Source: Muscardinus avellanarius (taxonomy: Eukaryota > Chordata > Mammalia > Rodentia > Gliridae). Taken from it: DNA of 64,000 nt. The stretch is from positions 21,589,303 through 21,653,302 of the forward strand of contig OY726578.1 of assembly GCA_963383645.1 (NCBI GenBank). The letters are read 5' to 3'. The notes beneath the pieces are model-generated. The model searched no databases and was not told the origin of the DNA. It saw nothing but the letters and a program-made list of their open reading frames with translations. Position numbers and translations under genes: made by a program. Shown here one piece after another: positions 1-9,907 of the stretch. The stretch's first letter is position 1; every line of letters starts with the position of its first letter.

Positions 1-1400
1 CCTGTGTGGGCTCAGCTGCCAGGAGTTTGAGGGAATGGGATCCTGTGGCCCTAGACTCCAGCCCGTCCAGGGATCACGAGGCTGGGCTAGACTGTGGTTC
101 ACAATAAAATGGGGCTCCCATGAGGTTCTCCTGGGAGGGAGTGGGTGTTTTCTCAGGCGGCATTCACCACTCCACCCCAAAGGCGTGGGTCCCGACCCGG
201 AGAGGGATGGCAGAGTGGATGGCCCAGCGGACCTGTGTCCAGCAGAGCCAGGACAGCTGGTGAAGGGGCCCTAAAGCCAGGCCCCGCTCACTGTGCCCAC
301 CCACGAAGCAGGATGCCGGGGCTGGAGGCCCGCATGGACTTGCTCCTGGAGGCAGCCTTGCTCAGTGGGGCTTGCCCTCAACAGAAATAGGGGGTTTATG
401 CGTGGTGGGGCCACCAGGATGGGACTGAATGTAGAGACCCTTGCTTCCAAACACTGGACTCTTATTGTTTTTAGCTCTGAGTCCCACAGTCTCTGTGCAG
501 GACCCTGATGAGGAGAGCCGTAGAAGCTCAGGCCCCAGCGCCCCCTAAGGAGTATGTAGTGCCCCAAACCCTCTCCTTCTGAGGATACGGACGGTGACTC
601 AAAGGCAGTGTGAGGTCCGCTGCCCACGTGCTCCCTCCGAAGCCCATTGGTGTTGCTGGAATGTCAGCCTCGAGGGGGCCGGCTTAAGCTGGCACATGTC
701 AGGCATTGATGCCAACTGTGTGGTCAAATATGGGTGGATTCCTCGCATATGGGCGGATCCCAGCCTCAGAGGCCCAAGTTTTGGATGAACCAAGGGGATG
801 TCCAGCTGGGGTGGCAGCAAAGGCCAACGGGGCATTGGCACAGGTGTCCAAGGTGGGATTCGTGGGAACAGAGCCCTCGTGCACTGCCAGGTCCCACAGG
901 AGAGTCAGGCGTGGGGAGGGAGGTCAGCTGGGGCAGCAGAGGATGTCCTACCCCCAAGGGCTCCAGGGAGATGGGTCATTTTGGGGGTCCTACTAGAGGC
1001 CCCTTGTTTGGGCTGGATGGTGGCTCCAGCACTGATGGGATGTTTTAAACCTGCTGTGAGGAGGTAGATTCTGAAGCCCTGCAGGCTGGAGGCTGTGCTG
1101 ACACTGGGGGGATCAGAGCCTTTCAGTGGGAAGGTTCCCACTGGAGCCTGTGGGGATGCGGAGGAGAGGCTGGGAAGGGGAGTGGTGCCGGTGGGAAAGT
1201 CCTCAGAATGAGATATTGGCTGTGGAAACCAGCTGAGGGGCTGGAACCGAGGGCGCAGCCAGCAGGTGGCAATCTGGGGAAGAGTGGGGTGCTAGGGTCC
1301 GCAGAGGGAGGGGGCTCTGGGAGCAGACAGGAAAGTCCATACACATCAGAAATGGGACTCCACCAAGGATGCAGAACTGGCTCATGCTGCAGCCCCGGCT
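1..1400. other. GC-rich stretch without a recognisable gene
   Basis: Moderately GC-rich sequence with several short overlapping open frames on both strands. None has a recognisable domain, a strong start context or convincing splice sites. I see no SINE, LTR or tRNA signature. It could be ordinary intergenic or intronic sequence. Confidence 0.5.
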
Positions 1401-1660
1401 GGGTCCTAGGATGCAGAAGGCTCCTCCCACTTCAGAGTTGGCCCCAGGTGGCTTTAGACATGGGGGGGTGTTAGGGGGCTGCCTGCTGCAGCTGGAGGAG
1501 CAAGCCACCCAGGAGTGGGTCCTAGGATGCAGAAGACTCCTCCCACTTCAGAGTTGGCCCCAGGTGGCTTTACACATGGGGGGGTTTAGGGGGTTGCCTG
1601 CTGCAGCTGGAGGAATAGGCCGCACAGGAGTGGGTCCTAGGACGCCTTGGATGGGAGCAG
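1401..1660. repeat. 116-bp tandem repeat, two copies plus a partial third
   Basis: The block starting gggtcctaggatgcagaag at 1401 recurs at 1517, and its first bases appear again at 1632, giving a period of 115-116 bp. Both full copies share the segments 'cctcccacttcagagttggc' and 'ctgcctgctgcagctggagg' (ttgcctg in copy 2). A plus-strand open frame of 225 codons runs across it (1369-2046). It probably reflects the repeat, because the period is not a multiple of three and no domain is recognisable. Confidence 0.85.
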
Positions 1661-3427
1661 ACTCAGCAAGGCACATGAGCCTCAGCGGGGAGTGTGAAGG
1701 AGGCCTGGAAGGGGCTCTGAGGAGGAGCAGGGAGACAGGGAAGTGGCACTTCCTGCCAGACACGGGTGTCCAGAGGCACTGCTGGGGATTCCAGGAGCAT
1801 CCCTGCTGGGCATTCCTTCCAGGCACTGGGACAGTGGGAGGAGGAGCAGTCCCTGAGGCCGGCAGGGGAGACAGCAGGAAGGCTTGGGGCGCTGCAGTCC
1901 CAGAGGGCCTGGGCCTCACCCCTCAACTCACTGTTGATGTGCTGGAAGGTCGTTTCCTTCTGACTCAGGTCTTGGGCACTGATATGAAAACCCAGTTCTG
2001 GAGGTGGAGGAGTGGCAGCTGCAGATGGCCCTCTCCTGCCTGGTAGCCCAGGAATCTAGCTCTGGGCACCTTGAGTTGTCAGTTGATGGGGCACAAATCT
2101 TTGAGGTTCCCATCTGCCCAGCTCTTGTGTCTACCTCCTTTCCACACCAGGTCCTCCTCTGGGAAACCTCTTAAGCCAAAGAAGGCACCTAGGAACCCTC
2201 TCACTCATTCTCCTGGCCCTGCAGGGCAGCCCACAGTGGTGAGGTTGGGCCCTCTTCTGCAGTGGAGGACTCCTCAGTGGGGCAGTGTGAGGTCCAGTGG
2301 ATTTCCTCATGGGCAGGAGTGCATACACAGGCCTGCATTTTCATGTTGGATCTGGCTTTAGAGTGAGCCCCAGGCCCACTCTGGGCCACCAGGGACATAA
2401 ATGTAGAATGTGCACCCCTAGTGCTTCCTGCAGGCTCCGGCTTCTCCAATAAGTTGGGGTGTATCCTCTCTCAGCTGTCCCTTTCTTGCTCTCTCTCAGG
2501 GCTGTGAACACAACCCTTGCAGAAATTTTGCGCCCACCAGTTGCTGCAGGTGCCAAGGGGTGACTCTGCTCCTGGACAGAGTTCACTTGCTCAGTGCACT
2601 GGCTGACCTGCAGGACACCCTCAAATTGCCAGCGCTGAGCACCACACTCTAGTGATGGGGAGGGTTGCAGATGGAGTTGGACACCACAAAATGGCACAAA
2701 GGGCCTGCGGGCAATATCTTAGACAGCCTTTGGTAAGCCCAGGCAAATTCTCCGGATACCTGTAGCATGGTCTTCAAGTTGACCCCTGGCCAGGGGCAGC
2801 TGTGTGACCCCCACTAGCCCAGGGAACAGGGCGGGTTGGTGAGAAGGCTCCAAGCAGTTGGATTTCTCTGGCAAGTGCTAGTTTCCAGGGCCACAGGCAG
2901 GGGTGAGGGACGAGGGTTTTCTAGGTTAATTGCCCTCAGGGGCACATCAGGAAGGTTCCAGAGCTAAGCTTGGAGTCTTCTCCTTCCAAGGCCAGTTCAG
3001 CATCACGGAAGAGCGCACTCTTAGGCCTGCCTGGTGGTCTGCATCTTCCAATCAAGTGAGCAAAGAAGGGGTGTGTGTGCAAAGGGTATGTGTGCACAAA
3101 ATACAGACAAGACTCCAAGACATCACACAGAGGCTGGAGCGTGAGGGGCCAGAGACTGCACAGAGCAGGAGGCTGCACGGGCCACCAGCTTCAGATGCTC
3201 TGGGACATCATCTTATCTTCTGCTCCAGGAGCACTTGTGCATGAAGGAGGCCCGGACTTGAATCTCCTCCGCCAGAAAGAGGGAAAAAAAGTCAAAAGTC
3301 ATACTCTGACATAAATCAGTAACTTTTAGGACTTTACTAATTCTGAAAGGACAAGGTTATAAAGATTGTGCCTTTTAAATATAGTTTGGCCAGTTTTACA
3401 TGCTTTTTACTTTTCAGATTCGAAGAT
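1661..3427. other. Unassigned sequence, no gene recognised
   Basis: No coding, RNA or mobile-element signature that I can name. Open frames are short and overlap on opposite strands. GC content falls after about 3.3 kb, where the retroviral region begins. Confidence 0.45.
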
Positions 3428-3551
3428 AAAGAGTAACCTGTAATCATTCCCTCTTAATGTAGCATGAGTTATGAAGATATTACACTTTCAAAGAGTAACC
3501 TGTAATCATTCCCTCTTAATGTAGCATGAGTTATGAAGATATTACACTTTC
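3428..3551. repeat. 62-bp perfect tandem duplication in the putative outer LTR U3
   Basis: The unit beginning aaagagtaacctgtaatc occurs at 3428-3489 and again at 3490-3551, apparently without mismatch. It lies about 450 bp upstream of the inferred LTR end, where gammaretroviral LTRs often carry duplicated enhancers. The enhancer reading is inference; the duplication is seen directly. Confidence 0.85.
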
Positions 3552-4000
3552 TTCAAATTTGATATACAGAAAAAAAGGAATCCACTCCCTCACCTTAAGA
3601 AGTGGTGCTATGGGGAACATCCCATCACTGACCTCATTTTGTTTCGCTATGTCGATTTTGTGGTCATGGTCAGTTCATGCTGACTCTCCACCCTATTCTG
3701 AGAATTGAAGGTACACTCCAATTTCAGAAACACCTCCCATGATTTTTCCCCGAGATGAACTTTAAACCACTACTTTGGCTTCTGTGCCATGCTCCCCTAC
3801 CCCCCCCCCCTTTTTCTAATGTGAAACAGGACTTGGTTTTTGCCATTAAACAGCTGCCCACAACTGTAACGGCTCTGTGAGTTCTTGAGTTCTTTGGGAC
3901 ATTAGTCCATTTGTGGTCGCCAGCTTTTGCAATTAAAATGTCCTAATCTGATCTCTCCGAGTGTGATTGCTCCTGTTATCTTGTTCTCGCCCTTACAACA
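3428..4000 (+). mobile_element. 5' LTR of the outer gammaretrovirus-like ERV (left end uncertain)
   Basis: The right end is set at the CA at 3999-4000 (ccttacaaca), two bases before a primer-binding site. A polyadenylation-like attaaa sits at 3932-3937 and U5-like sequence follows it. A 62-bp direct duplication lies in the probable U3. I could not place the left terminus because the matching 3' LTR is not in the window: the outer element stops in reverse transcriptase near 12.96 kb. The assignment rests mainly on the PBS and on gag starting 380 bp downstream. Confidence 0.55.
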
Positions 4001-4002
4001 CT

Positions 4003-4020
4003 TGGAGGCCCTGGCGAGAT
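4003..4020 (+). promoter_or_regulatory. Primer-binding site of the outer ERV, tRNA-Thr-like
   Basis: The sequence tggaggccctggcgagat begins two bases after the LTR end. It closely resembles the complement of the 3' end of a mammalian threonine tRNA, with a two-base difference and one deletion. It would have primed minus-strand DNA synthesis. Threonine-primed class I ERVs are known. Confidence 0.65.
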
Positions 4021-4380
4021 AACTTTGAGTCCTTTGGACACGTGGGTCACTTTCTCCACTGGCAGACAGCTTGTCTTTGGTGGTGCTTTATTTTCTTCCT
4101 CCAGGCCCTGAAGCAGGACATCTGGCTTCATTCCTCCTAGGGGACTGTTGATGCTCTTATTGCATGGATTACCGACCTTTATCTTCAGGGCTCATTAAGA
4201 GACTTCACTCTGAGATTGAACTCTTTTTATTCCTTTTTTGTCATTTGTATGTTTAGATAAACGTCCTGTAGACTTCTAACCTTTTCCCTTACAGGACCTG
4301 GTACACTGACATCTCCACTGGACAAACCGCTACAGTCTTCTTCCATTGTTTCTCTCTCCCACTACGTTGTGTGTTTCACT
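4021..4380 (+). other. Untranslated leader of the outer ERV
   Basis: Sequence between the primer-binding site and the gag start codon, about 360 bp. This is the place where a splice donor and packaging signal would lie in a gammaretrovirus. I cannot identify either with certainty. Confidence 0.5.
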
Positions 4381-4577
4381 ATGGGGGGAGGCCAAAGTTC
4401 TCAACATACCCCACTCCATTCCACTTCTTTGAATATTATATCAATTCAAAGAAGGATTCTCCAATGATTATGGAGTAAAACTCTATTTTTTTATTGTAAA
4501 AATAAATGGCCCACCTTTGGAGTTAACTGAAAAAGTCAAGATTCCCAGGATCCAAACTTTAGTCGTGCTGTTTGGTC
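4381..4577 (+). pseudogene. gag: Outer ERV gag, matrix N-terminal part
   Basis: An ATG at 4381 opens a short frame starting Met-Gly-Gly-Gly-Gln-Ser-Ser, a plausible N-myristoylation start as in gammaretroviral matrix proteins. A TGA stop follows within 30 codons and the frame shifts. The matrix segment is then cut at 4577 by the insertion of the class II provirus and resumes at 10553 after the second copy of the target duplication. Matrix directs Gag to the plasma membrane. This copy is broken by stops, a frameshift and the insertion. Confidence 0.6.
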
Positions 4578-4583
4578 TATAGT
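4578..4583. repeat. Target-site duplication, left copy (tatagt)
   Basis: The six bases tatagt directly precede the TG of the inner 5' LTR and recur at 10547-10552 directly after the CA of the inner 3' LTR. Six-base duplications are typical of betaretroviral integrases. Confidence 0.93.
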
Positions 4584-5050
4584 TGTTGGGGTCTGCTCAA
4601 CCACCTAACAAAACTTACGATGAATCAGCTACATGTAGCGCCGAGTGAGTTGGGGTCTGCACAACCTCCTGAACTTCCAATGAATCTGCAACATGTAGCG
4701 CCGAGCGGATATGGAGGGTGTAACTACTGTCTTTGTCCCCGCTAGCCCAATTTGGTAAAGCTGAGCCTTATTGGCTCATATAATGCTTCTGTGCTGGTGA
4801 ACCCCTCATGCATTGCATAATTATTGGCTACAAGTTATGTGCTTTGCGCATGCAAGAGTGACCTTTAGCATGATAGGTTAGAATATTTTCCTTTTGGTAA
4901 TCCCTCTGTGGTTATTTGCTTTAAATTGGTTTGCCTGAGAAAAATAAACGAATTCCTGCTTGACATGGCTCCTGGCTCCGTGTTCTTCTGTTCAGGGCCG
5001 TCGGCACTCACCATCTTCCTCAGCCCCACCGCTGTCGTCTGGCCCCAACA
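4584..5050 (+). mobile_element. 5' LTR of the inner class II provirus
   Basis: Starts TGTTGGGGTC and ends GGCCCCAACA, and pairs with 10080-10546. The polyadenylation signal aataaa is at 4943-4948, and the R/U5 region follows. The first about 62 bases of U3 are repeated imperfectly from 4648 (shared core acatgtagcgccgag). An LTR supplies promoter, enhancer and poly(A) signals; whether this copy is active cannot be told from sequence. Confidence 0.92.
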
Positions 5051-5053
5051 GTC

Positions 5054-5072
5054 TGGTGCCCCGTGTGAGGAC
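5054..5072 (+). promoter_or_regulatory. Primer-binding site of the inner provirus
   Basis: tggtgccccgtgtgaggac starts three bases after the LTR, where a PBS is expected. It begins TGG-GCCC as lysine-primed betaretroviruses do, but the rest is diverged, so the tRNA identity is uncertain. Confidence 0.55.
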
Positions 5073-5134
5073 TTTTTCTTCGACAAGATGATGACAGGCC
5101 AATCAGTCTGCAGGTGATTGTCCCCTCATAAGAT

Positions 5135-6100
5135 ATGGGAAGTCCAGTTCTAAACCTGACCCTGCTCTAGAATCCCTTCGACTCTTTCTCAAGATCTGAG
5201 GACTTAATCTCACTGATAACCAAGCCACCCAGGACTGGGAGTACCTTTTAAAATTTTCCCCATGGCTCCCCAAAAGTAATCTTTGTCATTGGGACACCTG
5301 GGATCACATTGAGAGACTGGTTAGGTGAGTCCAGACAAAGCAAGGGGAGATCCCACAACCCCGGAGGTTCTCCCCACCATCTCTGCGCTTAAAATTTGTT
5401 TTCCCCCATGAAGAACTTGCTGAACGTGGCCCCAAGCCAGCAGAAAAAGGGCCACCAAGTACACAACCTCCTCTGGTCCGGAAGCCCCTAAGAACCCTCC
5501 CAATCCCTCCCTTGATCCCTTTGGGGACGCTCCATTGAAGGGCTTCCCCCAGCCCCTTTCCCCGGCCAATTTCTTCTCCATACGCTCAACTCTGCCGCCA
5601 TACGCGGGCAAAGAGGGAGCCGCAAAAACTGTGGGCCTCTTTCCCGTCAACGTCAACCTGGGAGGAAACCGCCCTGTGGCCTCGTACCCCTGGGAACCAC
5701 CAGACCTAAAAGAACTTAAAAAGGTTGTGGCAGAGGACGGGCCTAGCTCACATTGGGCAGACACCCTTATAGAAGGATTAGCCCACCAGGAGCTTGTCCC
5801 GCGTGGCTGGAGAGACCTCACTAAGGCTGTGCTCCCTGGGGCTCTTTTTCTTAAGTGGACAGTGTATTTTCAGGAGTATAAAATCCAGGGTGAACAGAAT
5901 CAAGCTGCTCAGCCTGTTATACCTCTAAATTATGGCATGCTCTCTGATACAGGCAATCAGTTCACCATTGGCTCCAATAGGCAGCCTTACTCCCCCCCGA
6001 CCAAGACCAGGTATGCACAGCCACCCTGACAGTGTGGAGGAAATTAGATGAAGGGCCTACTGAAGTCCCTATTGCTGGGGTAACCCAAAAAGAAAAAATA
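5135..6100 (+). pseudogene. gag: Inner provirus gag: matrix remnant and N-terminal capsid
   Basis: From the ATG at 5135 the translation resembles a betaretroviral matrix region but carries several stops. The best-preserved part is the open frame 5535-6029. It has a proline-rich stretch, then a capsid-like domain with 'PVxxxPW', 'DLKELKK', 'GPSSHWADTLIEGL', 'LVPRGWRDL' and 'FLKW', a pattern of class II (beta/IAP-like) capsid N-terminal domains. A +1 shift around 6010 leads into a short Trp-Arg-Lys-Leu segment. The C-terminal capsid domain and the nucleocapsid zinc knuckles are absent, and sequence passes directly into pol. Capsid forms the viral core. This copy is non-functional. Confidence 0.75.
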
Positions 6101-6349
6101 GAAAAGTCAATTAAGGAGACATCCTTAAAGCGATTTAATCCCACGCTTCCTTTAATTTTATATGTTTTCATGGGAAGCACCCTATGCTTGACTCTTTTGG
6201 CCCAGATGGGAAAGCCCATTCATTGGATACATCTTGCTATAGGAGGGGCACCCAGGGTCTATACAATAATTGACCAAATTGCTGATTGCATAATTAAAGG
6301 AAGGGACATTGCAAATCGTCTGTTTGGTGCCGCAAACCGGCTCAGTTGA
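6101..6349 (+). pseudogene. pol: Inner provirus pol fragment 1 (RT connection region)
   Basis: The open frame at 6032-6349 begins in gag-like sequence and ends in sequence resembling the betaretroviral reverse-transcriptase connection region (GKPIHWIHL..., then KGRD..RLFG). Nucleocapsid, protease and the RT fingers and palm are therefore deleted between about 6.1 and 6.15 kb. Its last motif overlaps in content with the start of fragment 2 at 7690, so the two pieces are not simply one gene split by an insertion. Confidence 0.55.
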
Positions 6350-6399
6350 GTAGGGGTAATCCCACTCGCGATCAAAAATCTCAGAAAAGATGGGGGAAG

Positions 6400-7690
6400 A
6401 TAGGGTGTCGTACTGGAGCCACTTATCTGCAGCGATTCTTTCCCTTCTAGGAAATAAATTTCTTTAAGTTCCTATTCACAGCGCCTCTGGAAAGAATCTG
6501 ACATGGACAAGAGCTTCTTGAGCTAATGACACTTTATTACAAGAACCCAGAAAAATTTATACCCTTCACCAGTAAAGTTAATAATAAGAGAAAAAGAGGT
6601 GAATGCAATCACTGTAAAACAATAGTGAATAACATGTAAACAAAGGTAAAAAAAAAAAAAAAACTAGTCTGGCTTTCGGCTTTCAAGAGATTAGCTCCAG
6701 ATCTTCTCCCAGATCTTGCAGATAGGCAGTTCCAAAGGGCAACTTCCAGAAGAAACAGGCACGCCCAGGGCTTGGAGGCCTCTCAGGGTATCTTCTTTAA
6801 CTTTTTTGGAACTTTCCATCTTTAGGGCTCAGTCCATATGGCAGGCATGGGGAGATGTGGCGATTCAGGTGGATGTAATTAAATTCTCCCAGGTCTCGCT
6901 CGCCTTGCCTTCTAAAATCTGAAAGCTTAAGCAAACTCACAACACAGTTTGGCAGACAAACACCAAAAATACCATGTAGTTTTTAGATTTAGTTGTTAGA
7001 TATACGTCCTTAGCTGCAGAACACTTTTCCTCAAATGATAGGCCTATTAGAAACCTATTCACTTTATAAATAATCCATATTCCTGCCCCAGACCCTTTGC
7101 AATATCCTTTCCTTAGCCACGTGGCGCCTCCCCCATCTCGGGCAGGGCTCATACTGGGTGTAAAGGTCAAGAATCTTCCTAGCCTTCAGCTCCATTGTAT
7201 TGGGCAGTGTTAGCTGCTCATAAACTAGGTTGCTTTGATGTCACAACCAACGTTTGTCTTCCTGTATCTGGGCAGGATCACAAAGAGAGGTAAATAGAGG
7301 CATCGGGTTGCCTCCCCCTCTAGGGCCTTTTTTGTTGTAAGTTAGTGATTAGGTTGAAGGTCAAAGATAGAGGGGAAATCTGCATTTGTAATTACTGACT
7401 GGAATGCTGCCACTGCATCTAAATTCCAACTAGATTTTATTACCATTTGAACAAAGCCGATGATGTTTAGAGGCTTAGACAAATTACCAGAAAGTTTGTT
7501 TTCCATGGACTCAGTTTCTCTCACAGTCCTGATCTTACACCACCGGAGCAATTCGTGTGGAGAGTTAAAAGAATCATCACCAAAAGAATAATAGTTATGA
7601 AAGAATATCTAAAAGTGGAGGAGTTTTTGGCCAGAGACAACGCCCTCTCTCGGGGCTAATCGCCAATTTGACTACATGTCACACACACGC
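6400..7690 (-). mobile_element. Antisense LTR-like block inside the inner provirus
   Basis: Plus-strand pol similarity stops near 6350 and resumes near 7690. Read on the minus strand, the block has a purine-rich run (gagggggaggc, about 7309-7319) and later a TATA-like gtataaat (about 6556-6563) followed within 40 bases by aataaa. This is the layout of a polypurine tract then an LTR. A minus-strand open frame at 7342-7551, upstream of the purine run, could be the 3' end of an env-like gene, but I do not recognise it. Termini and target duplication were not found. Confidence 0.4.
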
Positions 7691-8283
7691 AGATGCCGAG
7701 AGGAAGTAGGCGGTCTCGGCAGTTTGGAATAGACCCTCATGAAATAATCCCATTCCGGCTGTCAGATTTCACTAGGCTACAAAGAAATAATGCAAGGAGA
7801 GTGATTGCTCTAGAGGGGTTTCTTGGCAACCTGGATTGCCACCATGGTCCTTATAGGTGGATGAGCTCCTACATACGATTAGAATGGAGACCCCCCAAAT
7901 TATTTTTTTTAACTCCTAATCCAAGTTTCTATTCAATTTTCACTGATGGGGGTCATGTGGGGGCCTCAGTAATTGTCTACCCCCCTTCATTAGTGGTGAT
8001 GATCCTCAACCTATACACACAATATCTCATCCAATAAAGGGTTCACCCCAGTTTAAAGACCTTTTTGCCATGACTTTGGCTTTACAAAAATAAAAGAACG
8101 TATAAATTTATTTTCAGATAGCCTATGTGTAGTCAACCTGTTACCTCTTTTGATGGAAGCTTACATTAAATTGAATGCCAATCCCATTACCCCCCTAATG
8201 ATACAAACGCAATGCTTACTTAAACAAAGGAGTAACCCAGTCTTCGTTCAACACCTCCGTGGCCATCAAAATTTACCTTTCCA
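7690..8283 (+). pseudogene. pol: Inner provirus pol fragment 2: connection and RNase H
   Basis: The open frame 7693-8037 contains an RLFG/QFG-IDP-like motif, a tryptophan-rich stretch and then an FTDG motif, the first catalytic aspartate of retroviral RNase H. The frame then breaks. A second frame (8150 on) holds the later part, ending in an HLRGHQNLPF segment typical of the RNase H C-terminus with its conserved histidine. RNase H degrades the RNA strand during reverse transcription. At least one frameshift and several stops separate the parts. The SINE at 8284 interrupts it just after the RGH-NLP motif. Confidence 0.75.
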
Positions 8284-8470
8284 GCTGGGCGTGGTGGTGC
8301 ACGCTTGTAATCCCCGCGCTTGGGAGGCAGAGAAAGGAGGATTGCACAGGTTCGTAGCCAGCCGTTCTGGCGTAAGAGACCCTGTTTCAAAAATATAAAA
8401 TAGGTCTGGGAGTGTAGCCCGGAGGTAAAGGACTTCCAGGAACCCCAGTACCACCAAAAAAAAAAAAAAA
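8284..8470 (+). mobile_element. B1-ID dimeric SINE inserted in the inner provirus
   Basis: It begins gctgggcgtggtggtgcac (B1/7SL-like A-box half) and ends with an ID-like half (gtctgggagtgtagcccgg) and a poly(A) tail. It is flanked by the 16-bp target duplication aaaatttacctttcca (8268-8283 and 8471-8486). The insertion postdates the provirus. Confidence 0.95.
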
Positions 8471-8483
8471 AAAATTTACCTTT

Positions 8484-9480
8484 CCAAAGGAAATCAGGTT
8501 GCTGATAAATTTGCTTCCTCTATCTTTACCCTACTGGAAGGCACTTTTTTTTTATCAGCTTACTCATACAAACTGGAAGGGGTTAAAACACAAATATCCA
8601 CACATACCAATAACAGATCTAAAATAAATCGTGCGGACCTGTCGATCCTGCCAACCCTTCCTTCAAATACCCCTCCTACAAATCTCGGGCAGCAACCCTC
8701 GAGGATTGAGCCCAAACAATCTTTGGCAAATTGATGTAACTCATTATTCCCCCTTTGGTAAATTAAAATACATTTTTGTATCAGTCGATACCTACTCCTG
8801 AGCATGCTGGGCCTCGGCCCACATGGGAGAAAAGACCAAACATGCTATTAGTCACATGCTACAATGTTTTGCCACCCTCGGGTTGCCCAACCAGATAAAA
8901 ACAGATAATGGACCATGTTTTATGGGCAAGGCCTTTCCTGTTTTTCTCCAAACCTGGAATATCTCCCATACTATGGGCAACCCATATAATCCTAGATGAC
9001 AGGTCATTATAGAAAGATTTAATCATACCTTAAAGGTTAAATTACAAAAACAAAGGGGGGACTCATTACCCCCACATGAGCAGCTTAGAATATTAAATTT
9101 TTCAGCCCAGAACTTTCACCATTCCAGAAACATTGGTCATCCTCGATCACATATACATCTGTCTTGGTGAAATGGAAACACCCACTCACAAGCATGTGGA
9201 GAGGGCCAGACCCATTGATTACGGCTGGAAGGGGATTTGGATGCGTCTTCCCTCCAGACGAAAAAAGACCCCTGTGAGTCCCAGCAAGGGACATTAAATA
9301 TCTTCCACCATGCACTAATAATTGTGATTCCAGGGAAAAAGAGATTCCCTGAGATTAGCTCTCTCTTCTTACTTGCAAAAAGAGAGATACAAACTAGAGA
9401 TGAAAATCCTCATCGGTCTGATCCAATTAGCCCAAGTAAGGTAGTGTATACAAGGATTTGGAGACCCAGGTAAGGCAGGA
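8484..9480 (+). pseudogene. pol: Inner provirus integrase
   Basis: After the SINE the translation continues through RNase H/integrase. A zinc-binding CxxC (Cys-Arg-Ser-Cys, about 8643-8654) follows likely histidines. The catalytic core has Asp at 8733 (WQIDVTH), Asp at 8904 (TDNG) and Glu at 9012 (IERFN). The second and third are separated by exactly 35 residues, the canonical D,D(35)E triad. A C-terminal DNA-binding domain with a W-GP-P-plus-aromatic pattern follows (about 9165-9300). TGA codons near 8799 and 8997, plus later frameshifts, disable it. Integrase inserts viral DNA. The 6-bp duplication around this provirus fits a betaretroviral enzyme. Confidence 0.88.
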
Positions 9481-9499
9481 GAGATCCTTAATAAAAGGA

Positions 9500-9836
9500 T
9501 GGGGCGGCCCTGTGATTGTGGAGGGGGCACCTCCCAGTACTCCCCGTAGATGGACAGGCTGTCCAGAGTAATCCATTTTACAAGGCGCCTGTAGACTCCC
9601 TTGCAGATGTAGTGTTACAAAACCGGAAAGGATTAGACTTGTTAACGGCTGAAAAGGGAGGCATATGCTTGTTTTTACAGGGAAAACGCCTGCAAGACCT
9701 ACAAGACAACCCATTATGGACAACCTTCAGTGGGCTTTTGCCTTATTTTTTTTCTATTGGGCCCCCTTGTGTCTCTTCTGATTGTTTGTACCCTGAGCCC
9801 CTGTATCCTCAATAGATTAGTTCAGTTTGTAGGCAG
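9500..9836 (+). pseudogene. env: Inner provirus env remnant: gammaretrovirus-like transmembrane subunit
   Basis: The open frame 9516-9815 includes, at about 9615-9662, the heptad region LQNR...LLTAEKGG, the CKS-17-type motif of gamma- and type-D-retroviral transmembrane subunits. A Cys follows, but the adjacent CC of the CX6CC motif is replaced by Arg-Leu, so the disulfide partner site is lost. A run of Ts near 9746-9754 probably hides a 1-base indel. In the other frame a hydrophobic span and a [14 protein letters not shown] tail follow, ending in TAA near 9836. The surface subunit is almost entirely absent. Beta-like pol with this Env type matches type-D retroviruses. Confidence 0.82.
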
Positions 9837-9907
9837 TTAAAATACATCAAGTAGAGAGCCAATATCATGAATGGTGTTCTGACTATGAACATCCCTCCTC
9901 TGCTCCC

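Noticed and set aside
1369..2046. 225-codon plus-strand frame
   Set aside because: Covers the 116-bp tandem repeat; the period breaks phase and no domain is seen.
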